DNA of 64,000 bases from Solirubrobacter taibaiensis (lineage in GTDB: Bacteria > Actinomycetota > Thermoleophilia > Solirubrobacterales > Solirubrobacteraceae): contig JAPDDQ010000028.1 of NCBI GenBank assembly GCA_027587225.1, forward strand, positions 38,003-102,002, written 5' to 3'. The position numbers were made by a program, and so were the translations under genes. This document shows, piece by piece, positions 1-7,503 of the stretch. Numbering within the stretch: position 1 is the stretch's first letter; each line of letters starts with the position of its first letter. The notes beneath the pieces are model-generated. The model was not told the origin of the DNA, ran no database searches, and was given only the letters and a program-made list of their open reading frames with translations.

Positions 1-194
1 ACCGTCGCCCACAGGTTCCCGGCCACGTCGCGCTCCACGGTGGCGTCGGTCTCCTCGAGCTTGCCGAGCAGCCACTTCCGCGCCGTCCGCCAGTCCTCGC
101 TCCAGGCGAGGCGGCGGGCCCCGTCCGGGCCTCCCGTCAGCTCCGCGAGCTCCTTGAGGTCTTCGAGCGGACGTTCCCAGTCGTAGGAGGGCAT
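1..194 (-). CDS. N-terminal fragment of M20-family amidohydrolase (carbamoylase/allantoate hydrolase type)
   Basis: Only about 64 N-terminal residues lie in the window; the gene continues beyond the left edge. Translation from the ATG at 194 gives a helical start followed by LAELTGGPDGARRLAWSED and later DVAGNLWAT. A TGGPDG-like loop, a 'RLAWS' segment and an 'xDxAGN' strand are the usual N-terminus of zinc-dependent hydantoinase/carbamoylase-type M20 hydrolases, which cleave N-carbamoyl amino acids or allantoate. The metal ligands lie outside the window, so the substrate cannot be assigned. It is divergent from the CARDB gene. Confidence 0.6.
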   Translation of the reverse strand, partial: MPSYDWERPLEDLKELAELTGGPDGARRLAWSEDWRTARKWLLGKLEETDATVERDVAGNLWAT

Positions 195-234
195 ACGCGC
201 AACTTACATCGGGTGTGCGGGTTCTTAGCGTCGC

Positions 235-936
235 ATGATTCGCTGGGGTCGTATCGCCGGGCTTTGCCTTGCTGTTTTCTGTCTGCTGGTACCGGCCGCG
301 AACGCCGCGCCGTTGGGCAAAGCTGTGCTCGCGAAGTGCGAGCCGGCCACCGGCGAGGCGGTCTTCGAGGGCCGTCAGAGCGCGCTGCGTCAAACGAAGA
401 TGCAGATGAAGTTCACGCTGCAGGTCGGGCAGGGCAAGACGAAGTGGCGCAAGGTCGCCGCGGACGGCTTCGATGCGTGGATCACGGTGCCGAGCGGCTT
501 CGCCAAGTACACGTACGAGAAGACCGTGCAGGGGCTGCTGCCGGGCTCGGACTACCGGACCGTCGTGACCTTCCGCTGGCGCACCGCGAAGGGCAAGACG
601 GTGCGGACCGAGCGCGCGACGTCGCCGGTGTGCCGCGTGCCGGAGACGCGCCCGGACCTGGTCCTGCGCGACGTCGCCGACGACTCGGCGGGCTACGTCG
701 CGAAGGTCTTCAACCGCGGGCGCACGGCGGCCGGCCCGTTCGACGTCGCCTTCATCGTCGGCGGCGTCCCGCTGGGCACGACGCGGGTGGTCGGGCTGGC
801 GCCCGGGCAGTCGATCGACGTCTTCATGCCCGGCGCAGCGTGCACCGACGGTGAGGCCCTGGAAGCGGTCGTCGATCCCGGCTCGGAGGTGGACGAGTCC
901 AACGAGGAGAACGACTCGCTCATCGCCTCCTGCTGA
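235..936 (+). CDS. Secreted CARDB-domain protein
   Basis: 233 residues. A signal peptide of about 25 residues ends at an ANA-type cleavage site. Residues about 30-130 form an uncharacterised beta-rich region. Residues about 140-233 match the CARDB (cell-adhesion-related) pattern: 'PDLVLRDV', 'VFNRGRTAAGPFDVAF', 'LAPGQSIDVF', then an acidic 'VDESNEENDS' stretch that resembles a calcium-binding loop. Two Cys late in the protein could pair outside the cell. Likely an exported or surface protein; ligand unknown. No operon partner is evident; rpmE follows after 31 bp with its own -10. Confidence 0.7.
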   Translation: MIRWGRIAGLCLAVFCLLVPAANAAPLGKAVLAKCEPATGEAVFEGRQSALRQTKMQMKFTLQVGQGKTKWRKVAADGFDAWITVPSGFAKYTYEKTVQGLLPGSDYRTVVTFRWRTAKGKTVRTERATSPVCRVPETRPDLVLRDVADDSAGYVAKVFNRGRTAAGPFDVAFIVGGVPLGTTRVVGLAPGQSIDVFMPGAACTDGEALEAVVDPGSEVDESNEENDSLIASC

Positions 937-951
937 GCTTGTACGCCCGCC

Positions 952-957
952 TACACT
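952..957 (+). promoter_or_regulatory. -10 hexamer TACACT of rpmE
   Basis: TACACT begins 16 nt before the rpmE ATG, which would put the transcription start only a few nucleotides ahead of the start codon. No good -35 is visible at 17 bp. One of a series of start codons placed this way in the window. Confidence 0.4.
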
Positions 958-967
958 GGTAAGAGCC

Positions 968-1186
968 ATGAAGACCGAGATCCACCCCGAATACGCAGAG
1001 GCGAATGTCCGCTGTACTTGCGGGAACGAGTTTGTGACGCGTTCCACCAAGGGCGACATGCACGTCGAGATCTGCTCCAACTGCCACCCGTTCTACACCG
1101 GCAAGCAAAAGCTGATGGACACGGGCGGACGCGTCGAGCGCTTCCAGCGCAAGCTGGCCAAGTCCGGCGCCAACCGCAGCAAGTAA
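968..1186 (+). CDS. rpmE: 50S ribosomal protein L31, zinc-binding type
   Basis: 72 residues, the normal length for L31. The start is the ATG opening MKTEIHPEYAEANVRCTCGN, the canonical L31 N-terminus. The zinc-ribbon cysteines are present (CTCG near residue 16 and CSNC near residue 36), so this is the C+ form rather than the zinc-independent paralogue; it also has the conserved 'HPFYTGKQK' segment. L31 bridges the two ribosomal subunits. Followed by the DUF1385 gene, prfA and prmC in one direction, a translation-related cluster. Confidence 0.97.
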   Translation: MKTEIHPEYAEANVRCTCGNEFVTRSTKGDMHVEICSNCHPFYTGKQKLMDTGGRVERFQRKLAKSGANRSK

Positions 1187-1237
1187 GCGAGCGCCCTTGG
1201 CGCTCAATGCGCGCTCCGGGTTGTCGATCACTCGTAT

Positions 1238-2104
1238 GTGAGCAACAGCCCGGAGCAGCGCGATGCCCCCGTCGGCGGCCAGGCCGTCATGGAGGGCGTG
1301 ATGATGCGTGGCGTCTCCGCATGGGCCGTCGCCACCCGCGGCAAGGACGGCGAGATCGCCGTCGAGACCCACCCGGTCGTCTCCTGGGCTCGTAGCCCGG
1401 TGCTTCGGTGGCCGGTCATCCGTGGCGTGGTCGCCCTCGCGCAGGGGATGTCGATCGGCGTCAAGGCGCTGCAGATCAGCGCCGAGGCGCAGGAGCAAGA
1501 GCCGATTCCGAAGCGCACCTGGGCGTTCGCGATCGTCGCCGGCCTCGCGCTCGCCATCGGACTCTTCTTCGTCATCCCGGTGCTGCTGACGAGCCTCGTC
1601 AAGGACCGGCTCGGTTCCGCCTACCTGTTCTGGCTCGTCGAAGGCGGCGTCCGGACGGCGATCTTCCTCGCGTACCTCGCCGCGCTCGCCTACCAGCCGC
1701 ATCTGCGCCGGCTGTTCCAGTACCACGGCGCCGAGCACAAGACGATCGCCGCCTACGAGGCCGGCGTGCCGCTGACGGCCGCCAACACCCAGCGCTTCAG
1801 CCGCCTGCACCCGCGGTGCGGGACCAGCTTCATGCTCCTCGTGATGCTCGTCGCCGTGTTCGTGTTCGCGCCGATCGGGCTGCCGGCGTGGTGGATCCTG
1901 CTGCTCACCCGCATCCTCGGCGTGCCGCTGGTGGCCGGCCTCTCGTTCGAGCTGATCAAGTTCGCGGGGCGCAATCGCGGCCGCGGGTGGGTCCAGCCGA
2001 TCATCTGGCCGGGCATGCAGTTGCAGAAGCTCACGACGCGCGAGCCCGAGGACGAGCAGGTGGTGGTGGCCATCGCGGCGTTGACCGCTGCGACCGCGGC
2101 CTAG
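1238..2104 (+). CDS. DUF1385 (YqhQ-type) integral membrane protein
   Basis: 288 residues from a GTG start at 1238. The start opens MSNSPEQRDAPVGGQAVMEG, and the 'GGQAVMEGVMMRG' block is the DUF1385 signature. Hydrophobic segments occur near residues 90-110, 130-150 and 190-235. The family motif 'YHGAEHKTIAAYE' is at about 163, followed by 'RLHPRCGTSF' and, near the C-terminus, 'PGMQLQKLTTREP'. Function is not established; the His/Glu/Cys-rich motifs could bind metal. Its TAG stop overlaps the -10 proposed for prfA. Confidence 0.9.
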   Translation: MSNSPEQRDAPVGGQAVMEGVMMRGVSAWAVATRGKDGEIAVETHPVVSWARSPVLRWPVIRGVVALAQGMSIGVKALQISAEAQEQEPIPKRTWAFAIVAGLALAIGLFFVIPVLLTSLVKDRLGSAYLFWLVEGGVRTAIFLAYLAALAYQPHLRRLFQYHGAEHKTIAAYEAGVPLTAANTQRFSRLHPRCGTSFMLLVMLVAVFVFAPIGLPAWWILLLTRILGVPLVAGLSFELIKFAGRNRGRGWVQPIIWPGMQLQKLTTREPEDEQVVVAIAALTAATAA

Positions 2105-2107
2105 ACT
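2102..2107 (+). promoter_or_regulatory. -10 hexamer TAGACT of prfA
   Basis: TAGACT overlaps the DUF1385 stop codon and begins 14 nt before the prfA GTG. This suggests an internal promoter giving a leaderless prfA transcript; there is no Shine-Dalgarno sequence in front of the GTG. Confidence 0.4.
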
Positions 2108-2115
2108 CAATCGTT

Positions 2116-3165
2116 GTGATCGAAGCCCTGGTCGAGCAAATCGAAGCGCGGTTCGGCGAAGCCGAAGCGCAGATGGGCGATCCCGACGTCATCACGGATC
2201 GTGAGCGCTTCGCCGAGGTCGGCCGCATCTACAACCGGCTGTCGCCCGCGGCCAAGCTGGCCGAGGCCTGGCGCCTGGCGCAATCGGACGCCGAAGGGGC
2301 GAAGGAGCTGCTCGAAGAGGGCGGCGAGGACGCCGAGACGCGCGCCGAGCTCGAGAGCGCACGAGCGCGGATCGAGACGCTCGAAGAGGAGATCCGGCTC
2401 GCGATGGTCGAGCGGGACCCCAACGACGACAAGAACGTGATCGTCGAGATCCGCGGCGGCGCGGGTGGCGACGAGGCCGCGATCTGGGCCGGCGACCTGT
2501 ACCGCATGTACCAGCGGTACTCGGAGCGGCTCGGCTTCAAGGCCGAGACGATGGACGCCAACGACGGCTCCTACACGTTCGAGGTCAAGGGCGACGCGGC
2601 CTACTCGATCTTCAAGTTCGAAGGCGGAACGCACCGTGTGCAGCGCGTGCCCGAGACCGAGTCCCAGGGGCGCATCCACACGTCCACGGCGACGGTCGCG
2701 GTGCTGCCCGAGGTCGAGGACGTCGAGGTCGAGGTCAACCAGAACGACCTGCAGATCGACGTCTACCGGTCGAGCGGGCCAGGCGGCCAGTCGGTCAACA
2801 CCACGGACTCGGCGGTGCGCATCACGCACAAGCCGTCCGGGATCGTGATCTCGATGCAGGACGAGAAGTCCCAGCTGCAGAACCGCGAGCGGGCGATGAA
2901 GCTCCTGCGCGCGAAGCTCTACGAGGCCGAGCTGGCCAAGCAGCAGGCCACGCTGTCCGCGGAACGCAAGTCCCAGGTGGGCACGGGCGACCGCGCGGAG
3001 AAGATCCGCACCTACAACTATCCGCAGCGCCGCATCACCGACCACCGCATCAACCTGACCGTCCACAACCTCGAGGCCGTGCTCGGCGGCGAGTTGGACG
3101 AGATCAGCAGCGCGTTGCAGGACGCCGAGAAGCGCCGGCGCCTGGAAGAGCAAGCGGTCGGTTGA
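2116..3165 (+). CDS. prfA: Peptide chain release factor 1
   Basis: 349 residues from GTG 2116, close to the usual 355-360. Recognises UAA/UAG and triggers peptidyl-tRNA hydrolysis. Domain 1 is a coiled coil (about 1-100). The GGQ catalytic loop reads SSGPGGQSVNTTDSAVRITH near residue 220. 'RIHTSTATVAVLPE' precedes it, and the C-terminal 'YNYPQRRITDHRINLT' and 'NLEAVLGGELDE' are typical RF1. The longer open frame upstream runs antiphase through the DUF1385 gene and is not part of the protein. The stop overlaps the TTG start of prmC, whose product methylates the GGQ glutamine. Confidence 0.97.
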   Translation: MIEALVEQIEARFGEAEAQMGDPDVITDRERFAEVGRIYNRLSPAAKLAEAWRLAQSDAEGAKELLEEGGEDAETRAELESARARIETLEEEIRLAMVERDPNDDKNVIVEIRGGAGGDEAAIWAGDLYRMYQRYSERLGFKAETMDANDGSYTFEVKGDAAYSIFKFEGGTHRVQRVPETESQGRIHTSTATVAVLPEVEDVEVEVNQNDLQIDVYRSSGPGGQSVNTTDSAVRITHKPSGIVISMQDEKSQLQNRERAMKLLRAKLYEAELAKQQATLSAERKSQVGTGDRAEKIRTYNYPQRRITDHRINLTVHNLEAVLGGELDEISSALQDAEKRRRLEEQAVG

Positions 3166-3986
3166 GCCGGTTCGGGACGCCGGTCCGCGACGCGATCGAC
3201 TCGGCGATGATCCCGCTCACCGCGGCGGGCTGTGAGAACCCGCGCCTGGACGCGGAGGTGTTGCTCGCAGCGGCGCTGGGCGTCTCACGCGCGGAGCTGA
3301 TCTCCGACTCGCGGCGCGAAGTGGCCGGCCCGACCGCGCGGGTGTTCATGGACTTCGTGCGTCGCCGCCGCGAGCGCGAGCCCGTCGCGTACATCACCGG
3401 CCGCAAAGGCTTCCGGTTCATCGAGCTGGCCGTCGACCGGCGCGTGCTGATCCCGCGGCCGGAGACGGAGTTCGTGGTGGAGGCGGCCTTGTCGTTGCGC
3501 AGCGGCGCGCGGGTGATCGACGTGGGTACGGGGTCGGGCGCGATCGCGCTGGCGTTGAAGCAGGAGCGGCCGGACCTACAGGTGCTCGCGACCGACGTGA
3601 GCGCCGACGCGCTGGACGTCGCCCGCCACAACGCGCTCCGGCTCGGGCTGGAGGTCGAGTTCGTCCACGGCGACCTCTGGGCCGGCCTGGAAGCCGACGC
3701 GATCGTCTCCAACCCGCCCTACGTCGAGGCCGACGCGCGGCTGATGCCCGACGTCGGCTTGTTCGAGCCGCACAGCGCCCTGTTCGCCGGCGCCGACGGC
3801 CTCGACGTCATCCGCCGCCTCGCCGCCGCGCCGGTGCCCTTCCTCGCGGTCGAGCACGGCCACGAGCAGGCTGAGGCGGTCGAGACCCTCCTGCGCGCGG
3901 CCGGCTTCACCGACGTGGCGCGCGTCCGCGACCTCGCCGGCATCGAGCGTGTCGCCGTGGGACTTCGCGACGCCCCGTCTTCGTAG
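3162..3986 (+). CDS. prmC: Release factor glutamine methyltransferase
   Basis: 274 residues. The TTG start at 3162 overlaps the prfA TGA (TTGA), implying translational coupling. The N-terminal helical domain is followed by 'PVAYITGRKGF' (about 73), 'VLIPRPETEFVVE' (about 92), the SAM-binding loop 'VIDVGTGSGAIALAL' and the catalytic 'SNPPYVEADA' near 185. PrmC N5-methylates Gln of the GGQ motif in RF1/RF2, so its pairing with prfA is functional. The NPPY motif and PrmC N-domain distinguish it from rRNA/DNA methylases. Confidence 0.96.
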   Translation: MSRFGTPVRDAIDSAMIPLTAAGCENPRLDAEVLLAAALGVSRAELISDSRREVAGPTARVFMDFVRRRREREPVAYITGRKGFRFIELAVDRRVLIPRPETEFVVEAALSLRSGARVIDVGTGSGAIALALKQERPDLQVLATDVSADALDVARHNALRLGLEVEFVHGDLWAGLEADAIVSNPPYVEADARLMPDVGLFEPHSALFAGADGLDVIRRLAAAPVPFLAVEHGHEQAEAVETLLRAAGFTDVARVRDLAGIERVAVGLRDAPSS

Positions 3987-3992
3987 ACGGGG
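3973..3992 (+). repeat. 8-bp stem hairpin at the prmC stop, ahead of the next ATG
   Basis: CCCCGTCT (3973-3980), loop TCGT, AGACGGGG (3985-3992). The hairpin contains the prmC TAG and ends 1 nt before the ATG at 3994. There is no T-tract, so it does not look like a standard terminator; it could instead affect initiation of the downstream gene. Confidence 0.5.
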
Positions 3993-3993
3993 C

Positions 3994-4731
3994 ATGCGCA
4001 TCGCACTCGTCGTCGCCGCGGCGCTGTTGGGGCCCGCCACGGCCCACGCGTCCGGCGGCGGGATCCCCGTCGCGAACTGGGGCGGCAACGGCGCCACCGC
4101 GCCCGGCCGGGCGTTCACCTACATCGTGTTGCCCAGCGGGCGCGGCTCGCTCGTGCAGGCCGTGCACCGCGAGGGAGGCGCCGTCGATCGCTGGAAGCAC
4201 TTGCCGCGCCGCTACGGCGCGCCGGTGGCGGCCTACGACGGGGCCATGACAGGCCTGTCCGCCGACGGTCGCGTGCTGGTGCTCGCCGAGATCCCGGCCG
4301 TGTACCCCGTGCGCCGCACACGGCTGCTCGTGCTGCGCGCGACGAACTTCGAGGAGCTCGGACGGTTCAGCCTCCCCGGGCCGTACACCGTGACCGCGAT
4401 CTCGCCCCACGGCCGCTACGTCTACCTGCGCCGCCTCACCGCGCCGAATCGCGACCCTCTGCGCTCCGAGCTGGTGGTGCTCGACCGCGCCGAACCCGGC
4501 GCGCCGCGCGCGATCGCAGGCGAGCTGACCGCTCGCCCGAGCGCGCGTGTGTCCGACGGCCGCTGGGCGTACACGCTCTTCCAGCGCGACCGCTCCTGGG
4601 TGGAGGGCCTCGACACCGTTACGCAGGCGACGCGGCGCTGGGAAGTGCCCGGGCTGCGCGGCAACGACCTCGTGAAGCCGCGGCTCGACGGAGAGCTCCT
4701 GCACGTGGGCACGCTCACCCTTCGACCTTGA
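3994..4731 (+). CDS. Exported protein of unknown function
   Basis: 245 residues from ATG 3994, chosen because it follows the prmC stop and opens directly with a signal peptide (MRIALVVAAALLGPATAHAS, cleavage after about 18-20). The mature part is beta-rich with several repeats of roughly 50 residues that look like irregular propeller blades ('SADGRVLVLAE', 'SPHGRYVYLRR', 'SDGRWAYTLF'), each a surface turn followed by a strand. This resembles a WD40/YncE-like beta-propeller, but no family is firmly recognised. The 3' end overlaps the convergent sigma-partner gene by 17 bp. Confidence 0.65.
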   Translation: MRIALVVAAALLGPATAHASGGGIPVANWGGNGATAPGRAFTYIVLPSGRGSLVQAVHREGGAVDRWKHLPRRYGAPVAAYDGAMTGLSADGRVLVLAEIPAVYPVRRTRLLVLRATNFEELGRFSLPGPYTVTAISPHGRYVYLRRLTAPNRDPLRSELVVLDRAEPGAPRAIAGELTARPSARVSDGRWAYTLFQRDRSWVEGLDTVTQATRRWEVPGLRGNDLVKPRLDGELLHVGTLTLRP

Positions 4732-5620
4732 GCCGGTAGGGCGTGAGCTTGCCCTCGATCGAGCCCATCAGGACCACGATGTCGCGCGTGTCGAGACGGA
4801 GCCGGACGGCGACGGTGTCGGCAGGGTCCGAGCCCGGGCAGCTTCGCGGCGGGGCGAGCTGGGTCCCGATCACCCGCGCGCGCTTGGCCGACGGGTAGAT
4901 GCGATCGACGTTCAGCAGCGCTTCGCGCGTTGCCTGCGCCACGCCGTCCGCGGGCAGCGGCTCGATCGGACGGCGGCAGTCGTCCAGCAGCAGGAGGAGG
5001 TTGCTGCGGCTCGCGCGGCGGGCGACATGGCGCACCCCGGCCGCGTCGGTCCAGGACACGACGCGCACGTTGTCGGGGTCGCGCACGACGATCACGTTGT
5101 CGCGGACCGGGACCTCGCTGCGGGAGCCGTCGCCGTAGGCGACGATGACGTCTCGGGTGCCGTCTGCGACCAGCCGGACGGTCTGCTTCGCCGTCCCGGT
5201 CATCACAGGTGCGTCACCCGCCGCAGCGCGCGCGACGGGCCCGCAGCTCACCTTGATCTGGTTCCCGCGCTCAGGCATGACGATGCAGACGGAGCCTTCG
5301 CGCGTCGCGAGCACGTACGCGCCGTCGGCGACACGCCGCGTCAGCGCCAGGTCGATCGTCCCGCCGGTGCCCGCCCGGGCGAGCCGCTCGGGCAGGGCCC
5401 GGTCCGCGTCCGTCTGCGGCCGGGCGAAGACGGAGAACCGCTGCGAGAGCGGGGAGGCCACGCGCTCCTGCTCCGGTGGGGTGGACGAAGCGAACGCGAA
5501 CACGAACGCGGCGGCGGCGATCGCGAAGGCGGGCACGGCCGCCCCGACCGTGCGGCGCCGTCGGCGACGCCGGGCCGCCGCGCGCACCAGCGCATCCTTC
5601 AGGGCCGGGAACTCGCTCAT
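4715..5620 (-). CDS. Single-pass membrane protein encoded with an ECF sigma factor (putative anti-sigma)
   Basis: 301 residues from ATG 5620, which overlaps the sigma-factor stop (ATGA). Residues 1-25 are cytoplasmic and end in an Arg run. Residues about 26-48 form one membrane segment (VGAAVPAFAIAAAAFVFAF). The rest is extracellular and beta-rich. Position and topology fit an anti-sigma factor, but the cytoplasmic part is very short and has no HxxxCxxC zinc anti-sigma motif, so the interaction is inferred from context only. Cys residues in the outer part could sense redox state or form disulfides. Confidence 0.6.
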   Translation of the reverse strand: MSEFPALKDALVRAAARRRRRRRTVGAAVPAFAIAAAAFVFAFASSTPPEQERVASPLSQRFSVFARPQTDADRALPERLARAGTGGTIDLALTRRVADGAYVLATREGSVCIVMPERGNQIKVSCGPVARAAAGDAPVMTGTAKQTVRLVADGTRDVIVAYGDGSRSEVPVRDNVIVVRDPDNVRVVSWTDAAGVRHVARRASRSNLLLLLDDCRRPIEPLPADGVAQATREALLNVDRIYPSAKRARVIGTQLAPPRSCPGSDPADTVAVRLRLDTRDIVVLMGSIEGKLTPYRLKVEG

Positions 5621-6144
5621 CGCGTCTCCTCCTCGACGATCTGCCGCAAGGTCGCGAGCCCACGGCTCACGCGTTGGCGGATCACACTTTCCGAGCACCG
5701 CAGGCGCGCGGCGATGTCGCCGTAGTCCTCGTCGTCGAGGACGCGAGCCCGGACGGCCTCGGCTTGGTCCGGCGCGAGGCGGGCGACGAGCGCCTCGGTG
5801 TCGATGCGGGCGATCCGCTCCAGCAGCGCCTCGTCGAGCACGATCGGCTCCATCCCGAGCCGCCGGCGGGCACGGTTCTCGACCCGCGCCTTGCGCAAGC
5901 TGCCCGCGAGCACGTTGCGCGCGATGCCGATCAGCCAGGCCGAGGCCGGCGCGCCGTCGCCGCGAAACCGGCGCGCGGCCAGCAGCGCCGCCGCGAAGGT
6001 CTCCGCGGAGAGGTCCGCGGCCAGCTCCGGATCGCCGACCCGGCGCACGAAGAAGCCGAGCACGAGCCGTTCGTGGCGCTCGTAGAACGCCCCGAACGCG
6101 GCCGGATCCCGCGCGCTTCGGCTGAGCAGCTCGTCGTCTTCCAT
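5617..6144 (-). CDS. ECF-type RNA polymerase sigma factor
   Basis: 175 residues from ATG 6144; a GTG one codon upstream is the alternative. Region 2: 'DPAAFGAFYERHERLVLGFF' and 'AADLSAETFAAAL' (about 12-55), with 'ASAWLIGIARNVLAGSLRKA' as region 2.4. Region 4: 'LAPDQAEAVRARVLDDEDY' and the helix-turn-helix 'AARLRCSESVIRQRVSRGL' (about 115-165). No sigma-1.1 or region 3, so this is group 4. The next gene starts inside its stop codon, the usual arrangement for ECF sigma/anti-sigma pairs. Divergent from glyA; the target regulon cannot be read here. Confidence 0.92.
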   Translation of the reverse strand: MEDDELLSRSARDPAAFGAFYERHERLVLGFFVRRVGDPELAADLSAETFAAALLAARRFRGDGAPASAWLIGIARNVLAGSLRKARVENRARRRLGMEPIVLDEALLERIARIDTEALVARLAPDQAEAVRARVLDDEDYGDIAARLRCSESVIRQRVSRGLATLRQIVEEETR

Positions 6145-6184
6145 CACCGCACTACTGGTTCGTGTGGCCGTCTTTGTGACGCGC

Positions 6185-6190
6185 TACCGT
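6185..6190 (+). promoter_or_regulatory. -10 hexamer TACCGT of glyA
   Basis: TACCGT begins 14 nt before the glyA ATG; no Shine-Dalgarno sequence lies between. Consistent with a leaderless transcript. Confidence 0.35.
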
Positions 6191-6198
6191 CAATCGTC

Positions 6199-7488
6199 AT
6201 GACCGCCCTGCAGCCCGACTACTTCGATCGGCCGCTCGCCGAGGTCGACCCCGAGGTCGCCGAGGCCATCGGCCATGAGCTGGATCGCCAGCAGCGCACG
6301 CTGGAGATGATCGCTTCAGAGAACTTCGTGCCCCAGGCCGTGCTCGAGTGTCAGGGCTCGGTCCTGACCAACAAGTACGCCGAGGGGTACCCGGGCAAGC
6401 GCTACTACGGCGGTTGCGAGTACGTCGACATCATCGAGCAGCTCGCGATCGACCGGGCGAAGTCGCTGTTCGGCGCCGAGCACGCGAACGTCCAGCCGCA
6501 CGCGGGCGCGCAGGCCAACACGGCCGTCTACCACGCGCTGCTCACGCCCGGCGACCGGATCATGGGCCTGAGCCTCCCGCACGGCGGTCACCTCAGCCAC
6601 GGCATGAAGATCAACGTGTCCGGCCGGCTGTACGACATCGTCCCGTACGAGGTCTCGGCCACCGACCACCGGATCGACATGGACGAGGTCGAGCGCCTCG
6701 CCAAGGAGCACCGCCCGAAGCTGCTGCTGGCCGGCTGGTCGGCCTACCCGCGCGTGCTGGACTTCCCGCGCTTCCGCGAGATCGCCGACGAGGTCGGCGC
6801 GCTGCTGATGGTCGACATGGCGCACTTCGCCGGCCTCGTGGCGGCGGGCGTGCACCCGAACCCGGTGCCGTACGCCGACGTGGTCACCACGACCGTGCAC
6901 AAGACCCTCGGCGGCCCGCGCTCCGGCCTCATCCTGTGCCGCGAGGAGTACGCGAAGAAGATCAACTCCGCGGTCTTCCCGGGTCAGCAGGGCGGCCCGC
7001 TCGAGCACGCGATCGCGGCCAAGGCCGTCGCGCTGAAGATCGCGGCGAGCGACCTCTTCAAGGAGCGCCAGGAGCGCACCGTCGCCGGCGCCCAGGCGGT
7101 CGCCGAAGAGCTGCTCGGCACCGGCAACGGCGTCAGCGTGCTCACCGGCGGCACGGACGTGCACCTGGTCCTTGTGGACCTGCGCGACTCCGAGCTCGAC
7201 GGGCAGCAGGCCGAGGATCGCCTGCACAGCGTGGGCATCACGGTCAACCGCAACGCGGTCCCGTTCGATCCGCGTCCCCCGATGGTCACGAGCGGCCTGC
7301 GCATCGGCACGCCCGCGCTGGCCACGCGCGGCCTCCAGCAGGACGACTTCGTCGAGGTCGGCAAGCTGATCGCCCGCGCGCTGCAGCCGGACTTCGAGTC
7401 GGCCAAGGCGGAGCTGACGGAGCGCGTGACCGCGATCGCCGATCGCTTCCCGCTCTACGCGCACCTCGGCACGCCGGCTGCCGTGTAA
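6199..7488 (+). CDS. glyA: Serine hydroxymethyltransferase
   Basis: 429 residues, normal length. A PLP enzyme converting serine plus tetrahydrofolate into glycine plus 5,10-methylene-THF. Seen: 'TLEMIASENFVPQAVLE' (about 35), 'NKYAEGYPGKRYYGGCEYVD' (about 58), 'HGGHLSHG' (about 130), 'MVDMAHFAGLVAAG' (about 205), and the PLP-lysine motif 'VVTTTVHKTLGGPRSGL' (about 230). ATG 6199 is supported by the conserved N-terminus; an open frame reading in from the sigma-factor region is an antisense shadow. It lies upstream of a histidine kinase and links one-carbon metabolism to purU and ahcY elsewhere in the window. Confidence 0.97.
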   Translation: MTALQPDYFDRPLAEVDPEVAEAIGHELDRQQRTLEMIASENFVPQAVLECQGSVLTNKYAEGYPGKRYYGGCEYVDIIEQLAIDRAKSLFGAEHANVQPHAGAQANTAVYHALLTPGDRIMGLSLPHGGHLSHGMKINVSGRLYDIVPYEVSATDHRIDMDEVERLAKEHRPKLLLAGWSAYPRVLDFPRFREIADEVGALLMVDMAHFAGLVAAGVHPNPVPYADVVTTTVHKTLGGPRSGLILCREEYAKKINSAVFPGQQGGPLEHAIAAKAVALKIAASDLFKERQERTVAGAQAVAEELLGTGNGVSVLTGGTDVHLVLVDLRDSELDGQQAEDRLHSVGITVNRNAVPFDPRPPMVTSGLRIGTPALATRGLQQDDFVEVGKLIARALQPDFESAKAELTERVTAIADRFPLYAHLGTPAAV

Positions 7489-7503
7489 GCCACACTTACC
7501 GAC

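Noticed and set aside
1408..2115. Upstream extension of the prfA reading frame, adding about 236 residues
   Set aside because: It overlaps the DUF1385 gene in another frame, has Arg/Ala-rich shadow composition, and RF1 homologues begin at GTG 2116.
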